A stretch of 30,628 bases of DNA, taken from NCBI GenBank assembly GCA_037074765.1, contig JBAMDO010000375.1:1-30628 (forward strand), read 5' to 3'. Made by a program: the position numbers and the translations under genes. Positions 1 to 12,200 of the stretch are shown one piece after another; the first letter of the stretch is position 1; every line of letters starts with the position of its first letter. Below the pieces are notes generated by a model. That model saw only the letters and a list, made by a program, of their open reading frames with translations. It was not told the DNA's origin and made no database searches. This stretch comes from Mansonella perstans (taxonomy: Eukaryota; Nematoda; Chromadorea; Rhabditida; Onchocercidae).

Positions 1-465
1 GAAAAGAAACGACTACTAAGCCGAAAATGCAAACAATTTTCGAAGAAACAAAACTTCAAAAAAGAAATAATTTAAAAATTAAGTCACATAAAAATAGATT
101 TTTCGCTTAAAACTTTCGTTTTTTAACAATTTGCACAAAACGAATTTCAAAAATAATTTGACAGCGAAAAAATCATTCGTTCAATATCATTATCAATTGC
201 GACGATGACAATACATGATGTACCTCATTTTAAAAAAAATATGGGTTGTTATAGATGGAAAAAAAGAATTAATCGCCGAAAAGCGGTGCAAAAAACATCA
301 GGGGCGGGAAAAAAATAAGCAAAAAACTGCAAAAAAACATGCGCCGCTGGAAATAATTATCGATTATTATATTGTGCAAATTATGGTGATGCAGAGAGAA
401 ATCAACGTTTTCTAAAAATTTTTTTCTGATAATCCACAGCCAAATTCCTCTCCTGAATCGTTGAA
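1..465. other. 3' flank of the NADAR gene, no gene seen
   Basis: This AT-rich stretch lies downstream of the stop codon of the minus-strand NADAR gene and presumably holds its 3' untranslated region. I could not find a convincing AATAAA-type signal on the minus strand. A 66-codon plus-strand reading frame at 215-415 is lysine-rich and low in complexity, has no recognisable domain, and is probably chance. Confidence 0.4.
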
Positions 466-2921
466 TTAATGACGAACAGGCTGAGAGAAACCAGCGCTTG
501 GTGCACCATAACCACGACCGCCATAACCAGCACGACGTCCAAAGCCACGCGCACGTCCACGCAAAATACCGAGGCGACGTGCCGGATCAATACGACGCCA
601 GACGTACTTCTTCAGCTCATTGAAACGCTTTTCGATTTCCTGAAGACGTAAAACAATTTTTCACAACAGCAAACACTTTCCTTGTCAGCCGTAGTTGGAA
701 GAAACCATGTTTAGTTATGGAGTGCAATATGATTTTTCAGCAATCCTCCATAAAATTTGCCGTGAATTTTCGTAGATATGTATATATACGAAAAAAACCT
801 ACTTGCTCTTCATAAGGTCCCGACCAAGTATGCGTCTCTTTAATCTGCTGGCGAAGTCTCATGAGCGCCTTACCACCCTGATTTTCACCATCCCAGAAAA
901 TTGGCTTGTTTGCTTCATCACGGTTTTTACGCCAGCCTGTACCAAAAACCTGCAAGAAATTATTGCACTGTAATTTACTTAAAAGTTTAATGCAACTACA
1001 TTATGAAACTGGAAAACACCACTATAAGTTCCACTGCAAAAAAAATGCATACTTTGTCTTGTGAAGCAACGGCGATGTACGTTTTTCCAGTATAAACTAG
1101 AAGATTAGCAATCCATCGCGTTTGCTCAAGCTTCAGACGCTGACCAGCTTCCCACACACTCATCTTCACCTGAAAAATCAGTTCATTTCAAAAACAGCAT
1201 TGGATTCTTACCTAGAACTATAAATTCAAATCTACTCTCACATAAACTGATATCTGAAACCATAATATTTACCTTAATAAGCCTGAAATGTGAAATGGAA
1301 AATTTTAACTTACTTCATTCCATTTAGCCTCGTCGAAATCCTTAATATCCTTCATCGCTTCCTCTGCCTTGATTGTGGAAGGAGCGTCAAGGATTTTTGC
1401 CATTGTCTCCGAGTCTCCAAAATGTTCGGCCATTTTATACCTAAAAGTCATTAACATTGCACACAGTGATCTCAGAGCACCTCACATAATCGATTACTGC
1501 AATACCAAAGTTGCTGTGGAACGAACTCCGACTTTAGCATAAGCCAATAAATTTTCACCAGTAATAGCGTTCTGCTGATTTATGCTCGATGCCTCTCTCA
1601 TCTCGAATGGAAACTTCGAATCTCAAACTAAGAGGGTCCTGCGCACCTGAAAATAAATGCTTATCCAGAACTTGAAGAAACTTTTACACTACCAATTCAA
1701 CGCTACATCCTAATATTGGGAACAAATTTTGACCAGAAACGCAAACCTCCCACAAGAATAAAGTCACGTCCAATATCGTCATAATCCAAATCCGCTTCAA
1801 CTGCACCAACTTTGAGATTATCTGTTTCTGCTGATGCTCCACTTAACCCATTGATGGTCTCTTGCATGCGCTTCACCTTCTGCTTCACTCGTGCGTTTTC
1901 CAACTGAAACATAACAGTAATCCAAAATACTTAATCGTTATACGAAAGTGCACATATCAGAAGATAGAAGGTAAGAAAGTTTGTGTTTTAGATAAAGATC
2001 TTTTCGATGGCGCTGAACGATGACCATTTCCAGTCACAATCGCAGACTATATATTTCTTCACACTCACAGAGAAACGTAAACTGTGCCCAAAGACGATGA
2101 ATGGGGCAAATCCACTCTCTCTGAGTACCACATGACAAAATTTGGAAGGAATTAAACAAACCTTGAGTTTTCGAACTGCTTGTCGTAAATTATCCTTTTC
2201 CTTCTCCAACAGAACAACAGCATTACGAATCTGCGCCGAATCTTGCTTAATCCAAATAATTTCCTGCAATTGCGATGTTGTCAAATAACACAACCGATCG
2301 CATGCCATAATGGTAGGCATCAATAATTTATCAGATAATTCATCGAACTGAGGGAAAGAAATCCATATGCAAATTCCATTCCATTTACCTGCTGCAAGTT
2401 ATAGGTGCTGTTGCCCGAGCGACGGCCGTTGCTCGAAAGCGGTTGAGGGGTAGTTCCTTCATCCATTGCAATATGTGGTTGTTGCTGATGATCAACACTG
2501 CTTTCAAAGTTGTTGAAATTCCCCAAACCGGTAAAATCTCCGTACCCTAAATGAGGCACCAGTAACGAGTCTCTTGAAACCTTCCCAATGCAGCAGATAC
2601 ACTTCGCAGTAACTGTCCGATTTGACCTATTCAGTTGTTTGGATCAAATGCTCACTTTTTCGCTGAATATGACCGACTACACACATCACTCACTTTTTCT
2701 AGTATTACCAAGAAAAAAAAAAACATCTTGATGATGAAAAACTGAAATCTATCACTAGACAATTCATTGTAAAAAATAATTTCAGGTTACGTGCCAGAAA
2801 AAAGTATGAAGAAAGACAATACGATTAGGAAAAAAAAATCTCATTTTTTTGATCCATGGAATAAAATTTGTTAATATAAAGATACATTGTTACCTCGCAT
2901 TCCGACACCGGCGAAGCTCAT
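466..2921 (-). CDS. Coiled-coil NADAR-domain protein (YbiA-like N-glycosidase fold), 9 exons, 365 aa
   Basis: Exons on the minus strand are 2921-2894, 2546-2389, 2263-2162, 1903-1747, 1646-1559, 1440-1314, 1169-1053, 949-803 and 639-466. All junctions are GT-AG and the sum is 1098 nt, exactly 366 codons with TAA. Residues 1-62 are Gly/Asn/Gln-rich. Residues 63-115 form a probable coiled coil (for example LEKEKDNLRQAVRKLKLENA). Residues 143-300 match NADAR (Pfam DUF1768): SAERYYWYKMAEHFGD matches the conserved EhY..KA..FGD stretch, W218...W226 the central helices, then TGKTYIAVASQDKVFGTGW, FWDGENQGGKALMRLR. Residues 333-357 are an R/G-rich tail. Known family members cleave N-glycosidic bonds in riboflavin-pathway intermediates (YbiA), or remove ADP-ribose from guanine; the substrate here is unknown. 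The usual WG.G motif is FGTG here. ATG 2921 is the only in-frame start that joins cleanly, and the phase fits. Role in the worm is inferred only. Confidence 0.9.
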
Positions 2922-2959
2922 CCCAAACCAAATAGTGTACCGTTCCCCGTTAAGTGACC
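2922..2959 (-). other. Short 5' UTR with probable trans-splice (or cis-splice) acceptor
   Basis: On the minus strand, GCTTCTTGCAG ends at 2960, 38 nt before the NADAR ATG. A good acceptor this close to a start codon is typical of nematode spliced-leader addition. A cis-intron from an upstream untranslated exon would look the same, so the choice between them is inference. Confidence 0.5.
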
Positions 2960-3399
2960 CTGCAAGAAGCAGGTTAAATCAATGAAAGTTACATCCAAAG
3001 GAGCGCATAAACGTTCAGCTTTACAAACTTCGAGAATGTAAGCCGAAAATTGGAACGAAAGCCATATAGGCAAGAGGAAAAATGAAAGAGTAAAAAAAAA
3101 ATCATATTAATTTCAGGGAGAAATGATTAAATGTTGGAAAAATTCATATTAATATACATCAAAAATATGAAAAGAAAAAAAAAAGAAAATATATAACCTA
3201 CCGTGTAAACTATCAGTAATCAAAAAGATTGAAATTTTGAAAAATTTTTTGCAGTGAAATTAAAAACTTGAAATAAGTTTGTTTTTTAAGTTAATTACAG
3301 TCAAACATATCTAAATGTGAAGAAATCAAAGTTCATAGTGTTTAATCAAAGTCCATAGTGCAATTGATAATCCAGTTTTAGTTTTGGATAATAGCAGTG
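2960..3399. other. Region between the NADAR gene and the possible plus-strand 5' exon
   Basis: No coding potential is seen. It probably contains the NADAR promoter. A short direct repeat (AATCAAAGTYCATAGTG, near 3328 and 3347) is present, plus A-rich runs around 3150-3200. Confidence 0.3.
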
Positions 3400-3609
3400 T
3401 TTAAATTAGAGTTGAAATTTAGTGCTAAAAAATCAACAACAGAACCATCAAACATTAATCGATCGCTCATAAACATTCATATCCTGAATAGAGCGGGCAG
3501 AGCAACATTGCAAGTACCAACAGTTGTCAATCACTACAATAGTCCCTCCGAACACCTAAGATTCATGCACCGCTGAACATCAAAGATCCCAAAACTTTTC
3601 CAAGAAACG
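3400..3609 (+). other. Possible 5' untranslated exon of a plus-strand gene
   Basis: This stretch has a more balanced base composition than the DNA around it. It ends at a near-perfect donor (AAACG followed by GTAAGTAG at 3610). It holds no long open frame. The next plus-strand coding exon is the Kir channel start at 12901, so it could be a distant non-coding first exon of that gene, with an intron of about 9.3 kb. The 5' limit is arbitrary. RNA evidence would be needed to confirm it. Confidence 0.25.
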
Positions 3610-3819
3610 GTAAGTAGACAAGCGTAGTGTGATAATGTTCGTGTCGTGCAGCGTTGTAGCATTAGAGAGTGAAATGTACGAAACACACACTTTGCTGCAT
3701 TTTAATTTCATTTATGCTTACTTTTTTGAGTTTTTAGAAAAGAATTTATTTTGAACACTTTGTAGCAGACGTATGAGTCACGTATAACACACGTATGATA
3801 TACGTTAAAACGAAAAGTG

Positions 3820-4045
3820 TCTGTAAGATAAGTAATATACTATTGTTTTATCACAAGTAATATATGCATTGTCATATTATCACAAGTAATATATTACAAG
3901 TATTATCACGTTGTCTTAAGTAATGTATTATCATATTATCACAAGCAATACATTATAAGTATTATCACATTATCTTAAGTAATATATTATCATTATTACA
4001 AGTAATATATGTATTGCCACATCATCTTAAGTAATAAAAATATTG
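3820..4045. repeat. Degenerate AT-rich tandem array
   Basis: Many imperfect copies of a unit near TTATCACAAGTAATATAT, alternating with ATCTTAAGTAATATATTA versions, run through this stretch. The copies vary in spacing and sequence, so it is an old minisatellite rather than a fresh expansion. Confidence 0.8.
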
Positions 4046-4062
4046 TAATAAAAAAAAGTAAT

Positions 4063-4090
<28 letters not shown>
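4063..4090. repeat. Poly(A) run of 28
   Basis: An uninterrupted run of 28 A directly follows the AT-rich array. It is not preceded by any recognisable retrocopy. Confidence 0.9.
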
Positions 4091-4095
<5 letters not shown>

Positions 4096-7000
4096 AGGTA
4101 ATATATTATCATATATATGGTAATACTTATACATGACAATATGATCACACTTGCATTATTCACTAGAAATGTTAATGCTGCATATATGCTCATTGATAAG
4201 CTATTATAGCAGAAGCAGGAGCGCAATGGCAAACGGACAAATTATTACATACGTGAAAAAGTTTTTATGGAAACTATGTATAAAATTTTCATCATTCTAT
4301 CGTTACCACGTACGTAAAATGTGATAAGACATACTCGCAAGATTCTCATCATCTTATATCTTTATCATTATTTACATGGAATATGTGAGGAAATTGTTGC
4401 ACTTTTAAGTTTAATATGAAAAAAAATCTGCTCAAAAATAATACTTTAAAAAATACAAAAAAAAACTCTTCGTCTTAAATCTTTTTCGACTTTATTATTA
4501 CAGACATGTTGGAGTTTTTCCGGGTAGTTGCCAAAAATTTTCAATTATCGAAATTTCAAACAAAAATCACACCGATATCCCGAAAATACTGAGTTCGAGC
4601 TTAAATTCATTACTATACATCTTCTGGGAAGACTTTTTTAAAAAAGCTTCCAGTTGTTGTTAAAGCTTAGAATTTATTGTTACGAGGAAATAAGCCATTT
4701 AATTGGCTCAATATTTAAGCATTCCTATTCCAGAAAATGCAAAAACGTTTAAATATCATAAAATATCCATGCTACTGATGATATGACAATTTTTTAGGAT
4801 AACAACGAATAATAAATATGTAAAAATATATCTTTCCAATCTTTTTTAATCTATCTAAATATGCATTATTAAATGCTAAAAGTGTAAAATATGAATTGAA
4901 ATAATCAAAGTAAGAAATTCAAAATCTAAAATGAAGATGTAAAATTATCTCAAGCATTTAACAAAACTTTTTGTATATCTTTAAATTTACTTTGTTTATA
5001 ACAAAGTAAATTTAAGTAGTACCAATGAATATTTAGCAGAGATTTAGCAGTGATTTTAATTTTTCAAAATAATTATTTTTTATTATTTGCAGTAATTCAA
5101 ACAAATTACCGTATCAAGCTTAAAAAAAAAACAGCAGAATATAAGAAACAAAGCAAAAAATATTCGAAAATAAATTTAAAGGAAACAAAAATTTTTATCC
5201 ATTGGATCAAATAAAAGTTAAGAAAAGTAAGAATTTAAAATGAAAATTTTATTATTTCAAATATTTTAATTAAGGAAAATAATTGGCAAAAATTTCATTT
5301 ATCAATTAGTAAAAATTTCGTTAATTGACAGTATTAGAAAAACTGATTATTATTGGATTTCTGAAACTTCAGTTATAAGCTAAATGACTACTCTGCTATC
5401 GTTACAGCTTAACAGCATTAATTCTTGATGAAATCAACTCCCTTATTTCCCCTTATTTCTCATTTTCAGAATTGCAGCATTTATTCATAGTACTTATTAA
5501 ATAATCATAAGATAATTTCAATCTCAATCACATCAATTATTACTTCTTTTTGCTGCGAAATATTCAGAAAATCATTATTCTTGATCATTTTAATCGTTAT
5601 ATTTGTTACTATGAAATAATCATAACTTCACTGTTCTTGATCATTTCAATCACAATTGCTCATTAGCGTACGATGATATACATATGTAATTTTAATAATG
5701 AAATTTTCAAATTTCATTATTATTCTCTCTCAATGTTTTTAATTAATAATCTACACTAATTTTTACTCCTTTTTTTTTCAGCTGTTCTCTTTGAATGCAT
5801 TATTTTATGCTACACGATTTCATTTTTCTCTTATTGGATACTTTTTGTTGAAATTATCACAGAAATTAATTTACATGTAGCGCATATAACTGTATTTTTC
5901 ATACAATGTGAAAAAATATCCTGTAAGATTTATGAAATTTTAAGGTAATAAATTTGAAATTTTCCAAAATTTTTTAAATTTTGATAGAAATTAAATTCAT
6001 TTCTCAAATTTCAACAAAATTTTCATTGATAATTTAGATTTAACTTTTACTCTTTCTTGTATTATTCAATTATAAGCTTGTATATTCCTATAGCTGTTGT
6101 TTCACTTATAACATATTTTTTCTGTTCTCTTTGTCTCTTTTTCTCCACTTGTCCTTCTCTATATCTCATTCACTTTTCCTCTTTGATGCTCTCTTTTCTC
6201 GTTTTTTTTGAAGTTTTTTTTCTTTTTTACGAATTATTTCAAATTTTTTACCAAAACTTTAAGCATGAAATGAATATTTTAAGTGAAAAGTATGCTTTAC
6301 GTGAAAAGTACGTCATCAATAATACTTTTCAAAAAGTATATCACAGATAATTTCATTTTATAAAAAAATTCATTTGATTTGATATTATAAAAAAAAAAAA
6401 AAAAATTGATTTGATAAAAAAATTTGAAGATGAATTAGCATACGTAAAGATGATTAAAGCAAAGAAAGAAGATGAAGGAATTGATTTACTTCTTCTAATT
6501 TTCCTTTTACACTTTTTAGTCTCTTTTTGTTTTTCTCATTTTTTTTTCTCTCTCCTTCTCTGTCTTCTCTCTTAAATATCTCTTTTCACTCTTAATGTAA
6601 AATTTCATTTAAAATTTTATCGAAAATTTTTTTCATTACTTTTTTTAATTTTGTTTTTTTTTTTCAGTTGAATTCGATCAGTTCAAACAAATTTTCAATA
6701 TTACTGTATTTAAAACAAATCTTCAATATTACTGTAATTATTGAAGAAATTTGCAACATTCTTTTCATATACGATTTTATGAGAAATTTTGCTGAGGAAA
6801 AAAGATTTTTGTAATCGAAAATTAAAGTAACAAAATTAATTAGCCTAATTAGCCTAAACTTCTTTATTACTAATTTGAAATATTTTTTCAACTAAAATAT
6901 GTCAATTCCATCAGTTGCTAATTTATCAGTCAGTGCTATGCAATAATTTATTTCGATGGAATTTTAATAAAATGGTTTTTTCATTTAATCTATTATTTTA

Positions 7001-7935
7001 ACATTATTCTATCTTTTTTAAGATGTATATGAAAATGCAGCAATTTTCGGAAATGAAACAGAGTTTATCATAAGAAATTTTAAAGTTTTTTTCCTCTATA
7101 TCCTTCTAGATTGTTATAGCTGTTTCCGTTTCCAGCTTCTCTCTTTGCAACCATAAAAATAAAATTGAATTTCTCAAATTCTCCCTTTTCACTTCCCATC
7201 ATATATAAATATACATATATGTGTATCTGTATGTGTGTGTTTATGTGTTTATGTATTTTGTTATTTGGTTGCATTAACACTTCTATTCAATATCCAATTA
7301 GTTTAACAATTGCTAATACTGAGTAGAATTGATTGGAAGGAAGAATTTATCGTGATTTAATTCAATAGATAAAAATACAAATAATAAGAGCAAAGTTTGG
7401 TTGATTAGGTTTGATTGGTCTTTTCATACTAGGCTTGCTTTATTTTTCAGTTTGCTCTGATTGTCTTTTTGCTTATCAATCATTGCAAAACCTTAAATTA
7501 ATCAACCAATATATTACTTTAAATTAATTAATCAATGTATTACCTGAAATCGGAATAACTCGATTAAATACATCTATCTGTACGCTTGAACATTTTTTAA
7601 TCATGCAGAACACTTGGACTTAATAACTAAACTCAATAATTGTCATTATCTAAACTTTAATAACTGTTACTTAAAAACTTAATAACTGTCATTAGTTAAG
7701 CTTTTCACGCGTAGCCTCATATTATGTTCCTGGTTTATTTAAAAATTTAATATTTTATGCATAACTTTTATCAAGTTTGATTTCTTTTAAAATGATACGT
7801 GATGATTGATTTCGTATGTATAACGAAAATTTTGAATCAAACAAAGCTTGAAGAAATCAATAGAGAAAATATCAATTGACTTCAGTAGCAGTTTTGACTC
7901 ATTCGTAAATATTCTTTATTGTTGGATGTGACCTA
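4091..7935. other. AT-rich DNA with pyrimidine tracts, no gene seen
   Basis: I see no supportable exon. There are long T- and TC-rich tracts on the plus strand (6100-6240, 6500-6600), a homopolymer A run near 6390-6407, and a pair of short copies of ATTCTTGATCATTT near 5578 and 5632. The open frames here (6057-6350 plus; 6664-6891 and 7080-7280 minus) are made of low-complexity F/L/I/K residues and match no family. It may be intron of the downstream Kir gene or intergenic. Confidence 0.5.
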
Positions 7936-8222
7936 CTTATCTTATCTGTAATGTACATGTGCAGATATGACATTCGTAACTGTCTTACCTATAAACGTTG
8001 TATATGCGTAGATATGAACAAGTGTAGATATGACTTACGTAACTACCTTATCTGTAAATGTTGTACATGTGTAGATATGACGTTGTACATGTATAGATAT
8101 GATGTGTAGATATGACGTAGCTATCTTACCTATAAATGTTGTACATGTGTAGATAAGACGTACGTAACTATTGTGTCTGTAAATGTTGTACATATATGAA
8201 TATGACGTACGTGACTATCGTT
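7936..8222. repeat. Minisatellite, GATATGACGTACGTAACT-type unit
   Basis: Several imperfect copies combine two modules: a GATATGACGTACGTAACT-like module and an ATAAATGTTGTACATGTGT-like module. The full unit is roughly 55-60 bp, with shortened copies in the middle (8080-8110). ACGTACGT and GTACATGT cores are self-complementary, so copies could form small hairpins. Confidence 0.8.
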
Positions 8223-9161
8223 TCAAAAACTATTATTAATCAATTTTTGCCGTTTATATAATTTGTACATTATTTATCCATTGATTATTTTTTAGTTTGA
8301 ATTTCTCTATTTTATTTTTATTTTTTCAGTACGAGAACCATTATATACTTCTTGAGAAAGGAAATAAAAAATAAAATGGAAAGATGAAAAATTTTCCCAT
8401 TTCTTATTCATTCTATATTGAAAGCTTAAGCTCTTTTTTCTTTTTTTCTCTTTTCCTCTCTTTCTCTTTCTTTTTCTCTCTGTTTACCTGTCTGAACTTT
8501 AAAATTGTTTATATGAATTAAGTTTTTTATGATTAAGCTTGTAAATGCTAATTAGATTCGTGTGAAATAGGACAGCGCAAAAGGGCGTCAACACTACAGA
8601 TTGGAAAATGACAAATGGACTTAAAAAATAAAAATAAAAATCAATACAGCCTAGCGTTTAATATGTTTAATATGGCTCTACTCGGTTCTATGTTAAGTTT
8701 TAAACTTAATTTTATTCAAACTTATTGAAGAGTAAAAGTCTGTGAAATTTTTTTCTTTGCATTACTTCTCTTAATCACTTCTCTTAATGCACGAAGTTCC
8801 ATCTTGTTTCACTTCACCAAGTTAACAATTGTCGAGCATTCAGTATTGTCATTTTTTTTTTTCGTATGCTTTTCCGCACGTTTTTAAATATGAACCTAAT
8901 ATGTAAACGTAATGTTTAGAATTTCAAGTCATGCATAAATAAGTATTGCGTAATTGCAGAAACCTAATTCAAATGCAGCACTATAATTGATGCGGCAATT
9001 TTTTTCAATCTTCACAGGTATTTTACATAATCATAAAATATGTTTCTTTTTTCCGTATTGACATATATTACGCAATGATATCTTTGTTTGAATGATCGAT
9101 TTTTTTTCCCAAAATTGCTAAATACTGTTGCAAATGATCCATTACGACTCAGATATTTAAA
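8223..9161. other. AT-rich DNA, no gene seen
   Basis: A long pyrimidine tract lies at 8425-8485. A short stretch of higher GC (about 8565-8615) looks unlike its surroundings but has no long open frame. Nothing else is supportable. Confidence 0.4.
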
Positions 9162-9258
9162 AATAATGATTTAAGTATTTTACGTAATGATAAAAATAAT
9201 GATTTAGGTATTTTACGTAACGTTAAAAACAGCGAATCAGGTGTTTTACGTAATTATG
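9162..9258. repeat. Three-copy tandem repeat, period about 33 bp
   Basis: Three copies of a unit containing GATTTAGGTATTTTACGTAA start near 9162, 9195 and 9228. The third is the most diverged. A related TATTTTACATAAT piece lies just upstream near 9018. Confidence 0.75.
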
Positions 9259-12200
9259 AAAGCGTTTATTTCTGTATATGACGTTATAAACAGTAGTAAA
9301 TTGCGTAATAATATTTTGTCACAAGAATTACTTACCATAATAATTATGGCAATAACTTTTATTTGTTTGAATTTTAATAAGTTCATAAATTATTTTTGAA
9401 CAGAACGATTCATTAATTTAAATATTAGAAAAAATGATAATTAGTACAAACTATAGCTAAATTAATGTAATTTGCATTTTTAAATTTAATAGTAATCAAT
9501 GCTAGTAATTTCATTGCTTTTTTTCATGAATTTTATTCTCTGCAAGTATCGTTCGTTCATTAATTTCAATTCAGTCAAAATAATTTTTTCGGTTATTGTT
9601 AAAAAAAAACTCATTTCAATTTGTTAAATAAACTGAAATTTTTTATCGTTTAATATTACCAGATTGCCTTCTCTATCATTTTTTATTTCTTAATAAAATT
9701 CAAAAAGTATATATTCTTTCAAAAAAAAAAAAAAAAAAAATAGAACAAAATAACAATTCATAGAAAAATTGCAATATTTTTTTAAAGTTTTATTTAGTTT
9801 ATCCACTTTTATGATTTTGCAACGGTTTCCGTATATAGAACTTCAATTAATAGCATAATAATATCAATTTAATTTAAAACAAAATTAAATTCGATAATTG
9901 ATTTGTTTGCTGTTCTATGATCAGTTCGAAAAAAAATTTCTGGCACCGCTTTCTACTTTTTTGCTTTTGTTTTTTTTTAAAATTTTTTTTTCTGATTATT
10001 TTTTTTGTAAAACTTTTTTTTTGTGAGAAAAAATATCAAATTTTGTAAAACACCTGATATTTTCTTTTACTTTGTTTTGAAATACTTTTTAAAATTCCAT
10101 TTTGAAATTCCAGTTATTCTATTGCACATTCCTCGATCCATAATTATTAATTTATTAAGAAGTATTTAAATTATCCCTTTAACTTTATCCCTTTTCCTTC
10201 TTATCGCTCTTTCATTTTATTTTTTTCTTGTTCTTTTTGATTTCTGTTAATAAAATATTTTTGTAATTTCAACCAAATTAAAAAAGTTTTATAAAATTTC
10301 ATTCTTGATATATATATATATATATTTTAAATCAAAGTATTTGCCAATTCTGTGAACTTGCTAATGTTTTAATTTTGAATTAATTAAAATAAATGATGAA
10401 TAAGACTAGCGAAATATTTCTTCCAAGCATCTTAATCAAATACATGAATGCCTGATTCGTATCCCGCCGATAATATTATATCTGAATTGCAAATGCATAT
10501 TAAATAGCATGCGGCTGCATTTATATGGAATGCCGTGTAGAATGAATATTTTATTCTTGACAATTTTTTTTTTTTTGTTTTCGAATTTAATTACTTCATT
10601 TTTTGCTGTTTATTCGATTTCTAAAAATTTTTTATGCTAATTTTAGTACTAAAATAAGTCTTTGTTTGTGGGAAAATCGTAAATTGAAATGGTTAATTTA
10701 TTTCTGTTCGATTTTTTTTCTCAAGCAAAACTTTATATTATTGCATTTTCTTTGCCATACTCTCAATTTTCCAATATTTTTTTTACTGAAATTTTAAAAG
10801 CGAAAATAAAAAATTAAGATCTTTGAAATGAAATTTTAATACTAAAATAATTCTGTTTTTTTTTGAACTTATTGTCTCCCAAATAATTTCGCAGAAATTT
10901 GAAAATTTTATTTTTATCCATTTTGATTGTTTTTTTTAGATTATTGGGAAAATTGATAAAAAAAAAATTCATTACATTACACTGTTAATTTTGTTTGTAT
11001 GCACTTTATTTGTTACAAAAAATCTTATGCTTAAATTAATTAATAACCAGTTTTAGGTGTTATTATACTTGTAATGATGGCAAAATTGAAAATATTACAG
11101 GTAATCGCTCAGTATTCATCGTTTAGTTTTTATTTTACAATTTAATTACTGAATTTTTGTCATTGATTCATTTCCCAACCCCAACATATTAAGCTTTTGT
11201 CATTAATTAATATCTACGCAAATGGCACAGAGTACAATGAGTGCAGTAATTTATTTTCAAATTTTAATTTACTAAACTGCGAAAAGAAAATGAACGCTTC
11301 TTTCACACCGTAATGATTCTAAATTATTAAATAATTTTACAAAAGAAAAATTAGTTAATTAATAAATGAAGGGAAACATAAATGAGTGTGCGATCAACTT
11401 TTCCAATTGAAAATATTGAATTCATAAATTCCTACATCCAACATTTTATTTACCAGTAATATTTTGATGTGACAGTAAATTTGCGAGCAGAAAAAAAATT
11501 ATCTAGCTGCAAAAATTTCAAATTGTCAATTTATTGTTAACTCTCTCTTTCTTTCACTCTGGCACTAATCAAATTTTTGAATCGAAAATAATATCAAATA
11601 ATTGTCTCATTGCTTATTTGCCATAATTGCTTACGTCATTTTTAATATTTAACAACTAATATTCTTTGATTATCTAATTAATTCTAACGCTCTTTTTCGA
11701 TTGCATTTGTTATTAGTGGTAGTTGCAGCGGGAGATTAAATGACAAATAAACACTACCATATTTCTATTTGATTTCATTTTTCACCTGTTATTTGAGATT
11801 TTATTTTTTAAAGTAAGTAAATATCATTTAACATGGATGTCCATTTTGTTCTTTCTTAACTTTATTTTTTTTTTTTTAAACTCACTGCAATTTTACAACT
11901 ACATTTATTTCTCATTATCATTTTTATCAACCTTACTACAGCTTATCATAATTAATTATGCAATAATACACAAGAGGAAAACTACGGTAATACACAAGAG
12001 AAAAAGAATTCGAAAATATTTCAAGATGTTTTTAAAGAAAAAAATGCAAAAGAAAATAACTAATAATTTATTACCATTTTAAAAATTCTTTTCTCCGCAC
12101 AATTCTATTCATTTCCGATTTTTATTGCTTTACCATTGCATCTGTTCATCTTTTTGCCATTAGTAAGAATATTATGGCAATTAATTACCCAAGTGATAAT

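Noticed and set aside
402..590. 62-codon minus-strand frame overlapping the last NADAR exon
   Set aside because: It is a different frame of the exon that encodes the RG-rich tail of the NADAR protein; the exon structure and phase support only one frame.
469..651. 60-codon plus-strand frame rich in Thr and Ser
   Set aside because: It is the antisense shadow of the NADAR terminal exon.
3996..4232. 78-codon minus-strand frame with a poly-phenylalanine run
   Set aside because: It is produced by the 28-base A run read from the other strand.
6057..6350. 97-codon plus-strand frame rich in F, L, S and Y
   Set aside because: It is produced by a pyrimidine-rich tract, has low complexity, and shows no splice or homology support.
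12181..12194. 14-base match to the core of the nematode spliced leader (TTAATTACCCAAGT)
   Set aside because: The match stops before the leader's 3' end, no donor or SL RNA-like stem-loops follow, and no retrocopied coding sequence lies downstream. Probably chance in AT-rich DNA.
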